From NCBI GenBank assembly GCA_024693345.1, contig JAILLB010000102.1, positions 1 through 49,626 of the forward strand: a stretch of 49,626 bases of DNA. Direction: 5' to 3'. The notes beneath the pieces are model-generated. The model was not told the origin of the DNA and ran no database searches. It worked only from the letters and a program-made list of their open reading frames with translations. Made by a program: the position numbers and the translations under genes. Source of the DNA: Clostridiales bacterium. Lineage in GTDB: Bacteria; Bacillota; Clostridia; Oscillospirales; CAG-272. Shown here in pieces: positions 49,562 to 49,626 of the stretch; the first letter of the stretch is position 1; each line of letters begins with the position of its first letter.

Positions 49562-49626
49562 ATGAAGATAGTATCAACGTACAGCGTGAAAATCAAAGAG
49601 TATAATCACATCTTCAATGAAACAAC
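49562..49626 (+). CDS. tnpB: TnpB-family protein, N-terminus (3' end outside window)
   Basis: ATG 49562 is preceded by AAGGAG eight bases upstream. The 21 visible codons read MKIVSTYSVKIKEYNHIF then NET, still open at the window end. This beginning matches, from memory, the N-terminus of the Clostridia-type TnpB proteins of which a C-terminal fragment lies at 26451-27293. A leader with hairpins and a -10 box lies upstream. The assignment rests on a short sequence and context. Confidence 0.6.
   Translation, partial: MKIVSTYSVKIKEYNHIFNET

Noticed and set aside
1..49626. CRISPR array, prophage or rRNA operon
   Set aside because: I saw no regularly spaced direct repeats with spacers, no phage structural or integrase genes and no rRNA sequence in the window.

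Overview
The window looks like a chromosomal segment of a low-to-moderate GC, Gram-positive bacterium, most likely an anaerobic member of the Bacillota (Clostridia-like). This is inferred from a T-box leader ahead of thrS, an HPr carrying both His15 and Ser46, consensus sigma-A promoters (TTGACA-17-TATAAT), strong AGGAGG ribosome binding sites, many short lipoproteins, a CsoR/CopA copper module and a GGDEF protein. I cannot name the species from sequence alone.

Layout. (a) 1-2883: the 3' end of an RHS/YD-repeat polymorphic toxin gene, with an AT-rich tip encoding a nuclease-like toxin domain, its candidate immunity gene, and a decayed relic of a second immunity gene. (b) 2937-12264, minus strand: housekeeping genes. 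One block is ptsH, then after a terminator uvrC-rsmD-coaD. The other runs rpsU-rimM-trmD-murJ-O-antigen-ligase-like-DUF4330-DUF4330, joining translation, tRNA modification and envelope assembly. rpsU (59 aa) is small but clear. (c) 12376-18661: a foldase-like lipoprotein and a glycosyltransferase (TTG start), a small TM2-like membrane protein, a cytoplasmic six-hairpin glycosidase and T-box-controlled thrS. (d) 18727-23590: an LppM-like lipoprotein, a NUDIX hydrolase, tRNA-Pro(CGG), a Cys-motif lipoprotein and a hipBA toxin-antitoxin operon with direct-repeat candidate operators.

(e) 23789-27404: a GH42-like glycosidase, then a frameshifted sensor-protein relic that runs into an N-terminally truncated TnpB-like RuvC nuclease. 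The three RuvC acidic residues are present and the 3' flank folds into three hairpins, like an omega-RNA scaffold. A second TnpB-family gene starts at the right edge (49562), behind a left-end-like hairpin. (f) 27411-39870: a HAD phosphatase lipoprotein, a diguanylate cyclase, a minus-strand glycan block (GH32-like, DUF4838-like, CotH kinase), a transglutaminase-like lipoprotein, an M24 aminopeptidase, a membrane protein, a radical SAM protein and a YhhN protein. (g) 39892-44019: a P-loop kinase, copA with a C-terminal chaperone domain that has its own internal ribosome binding site, csoR with a perfect CsoR operator, and an mscL with long charged extensions. (h) 44000-49342: a GH78-like rhamnosidase, a beta-propeller glycosidase-like protein and a processive GT2 glycosyltransferase.

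The scattered glycosidases lack signal peptides and no sugar transporter or sugar regulator is visible, so they probably act on imported oligosaccharides. The most unusual items are the truncated TnpB plus RNA-like element, the internal CopZ start in copA, the toxin tip with a relic immunity gene, and the surface CotH kinase sharing a Cys/His module with an unlinked lipoprotein.
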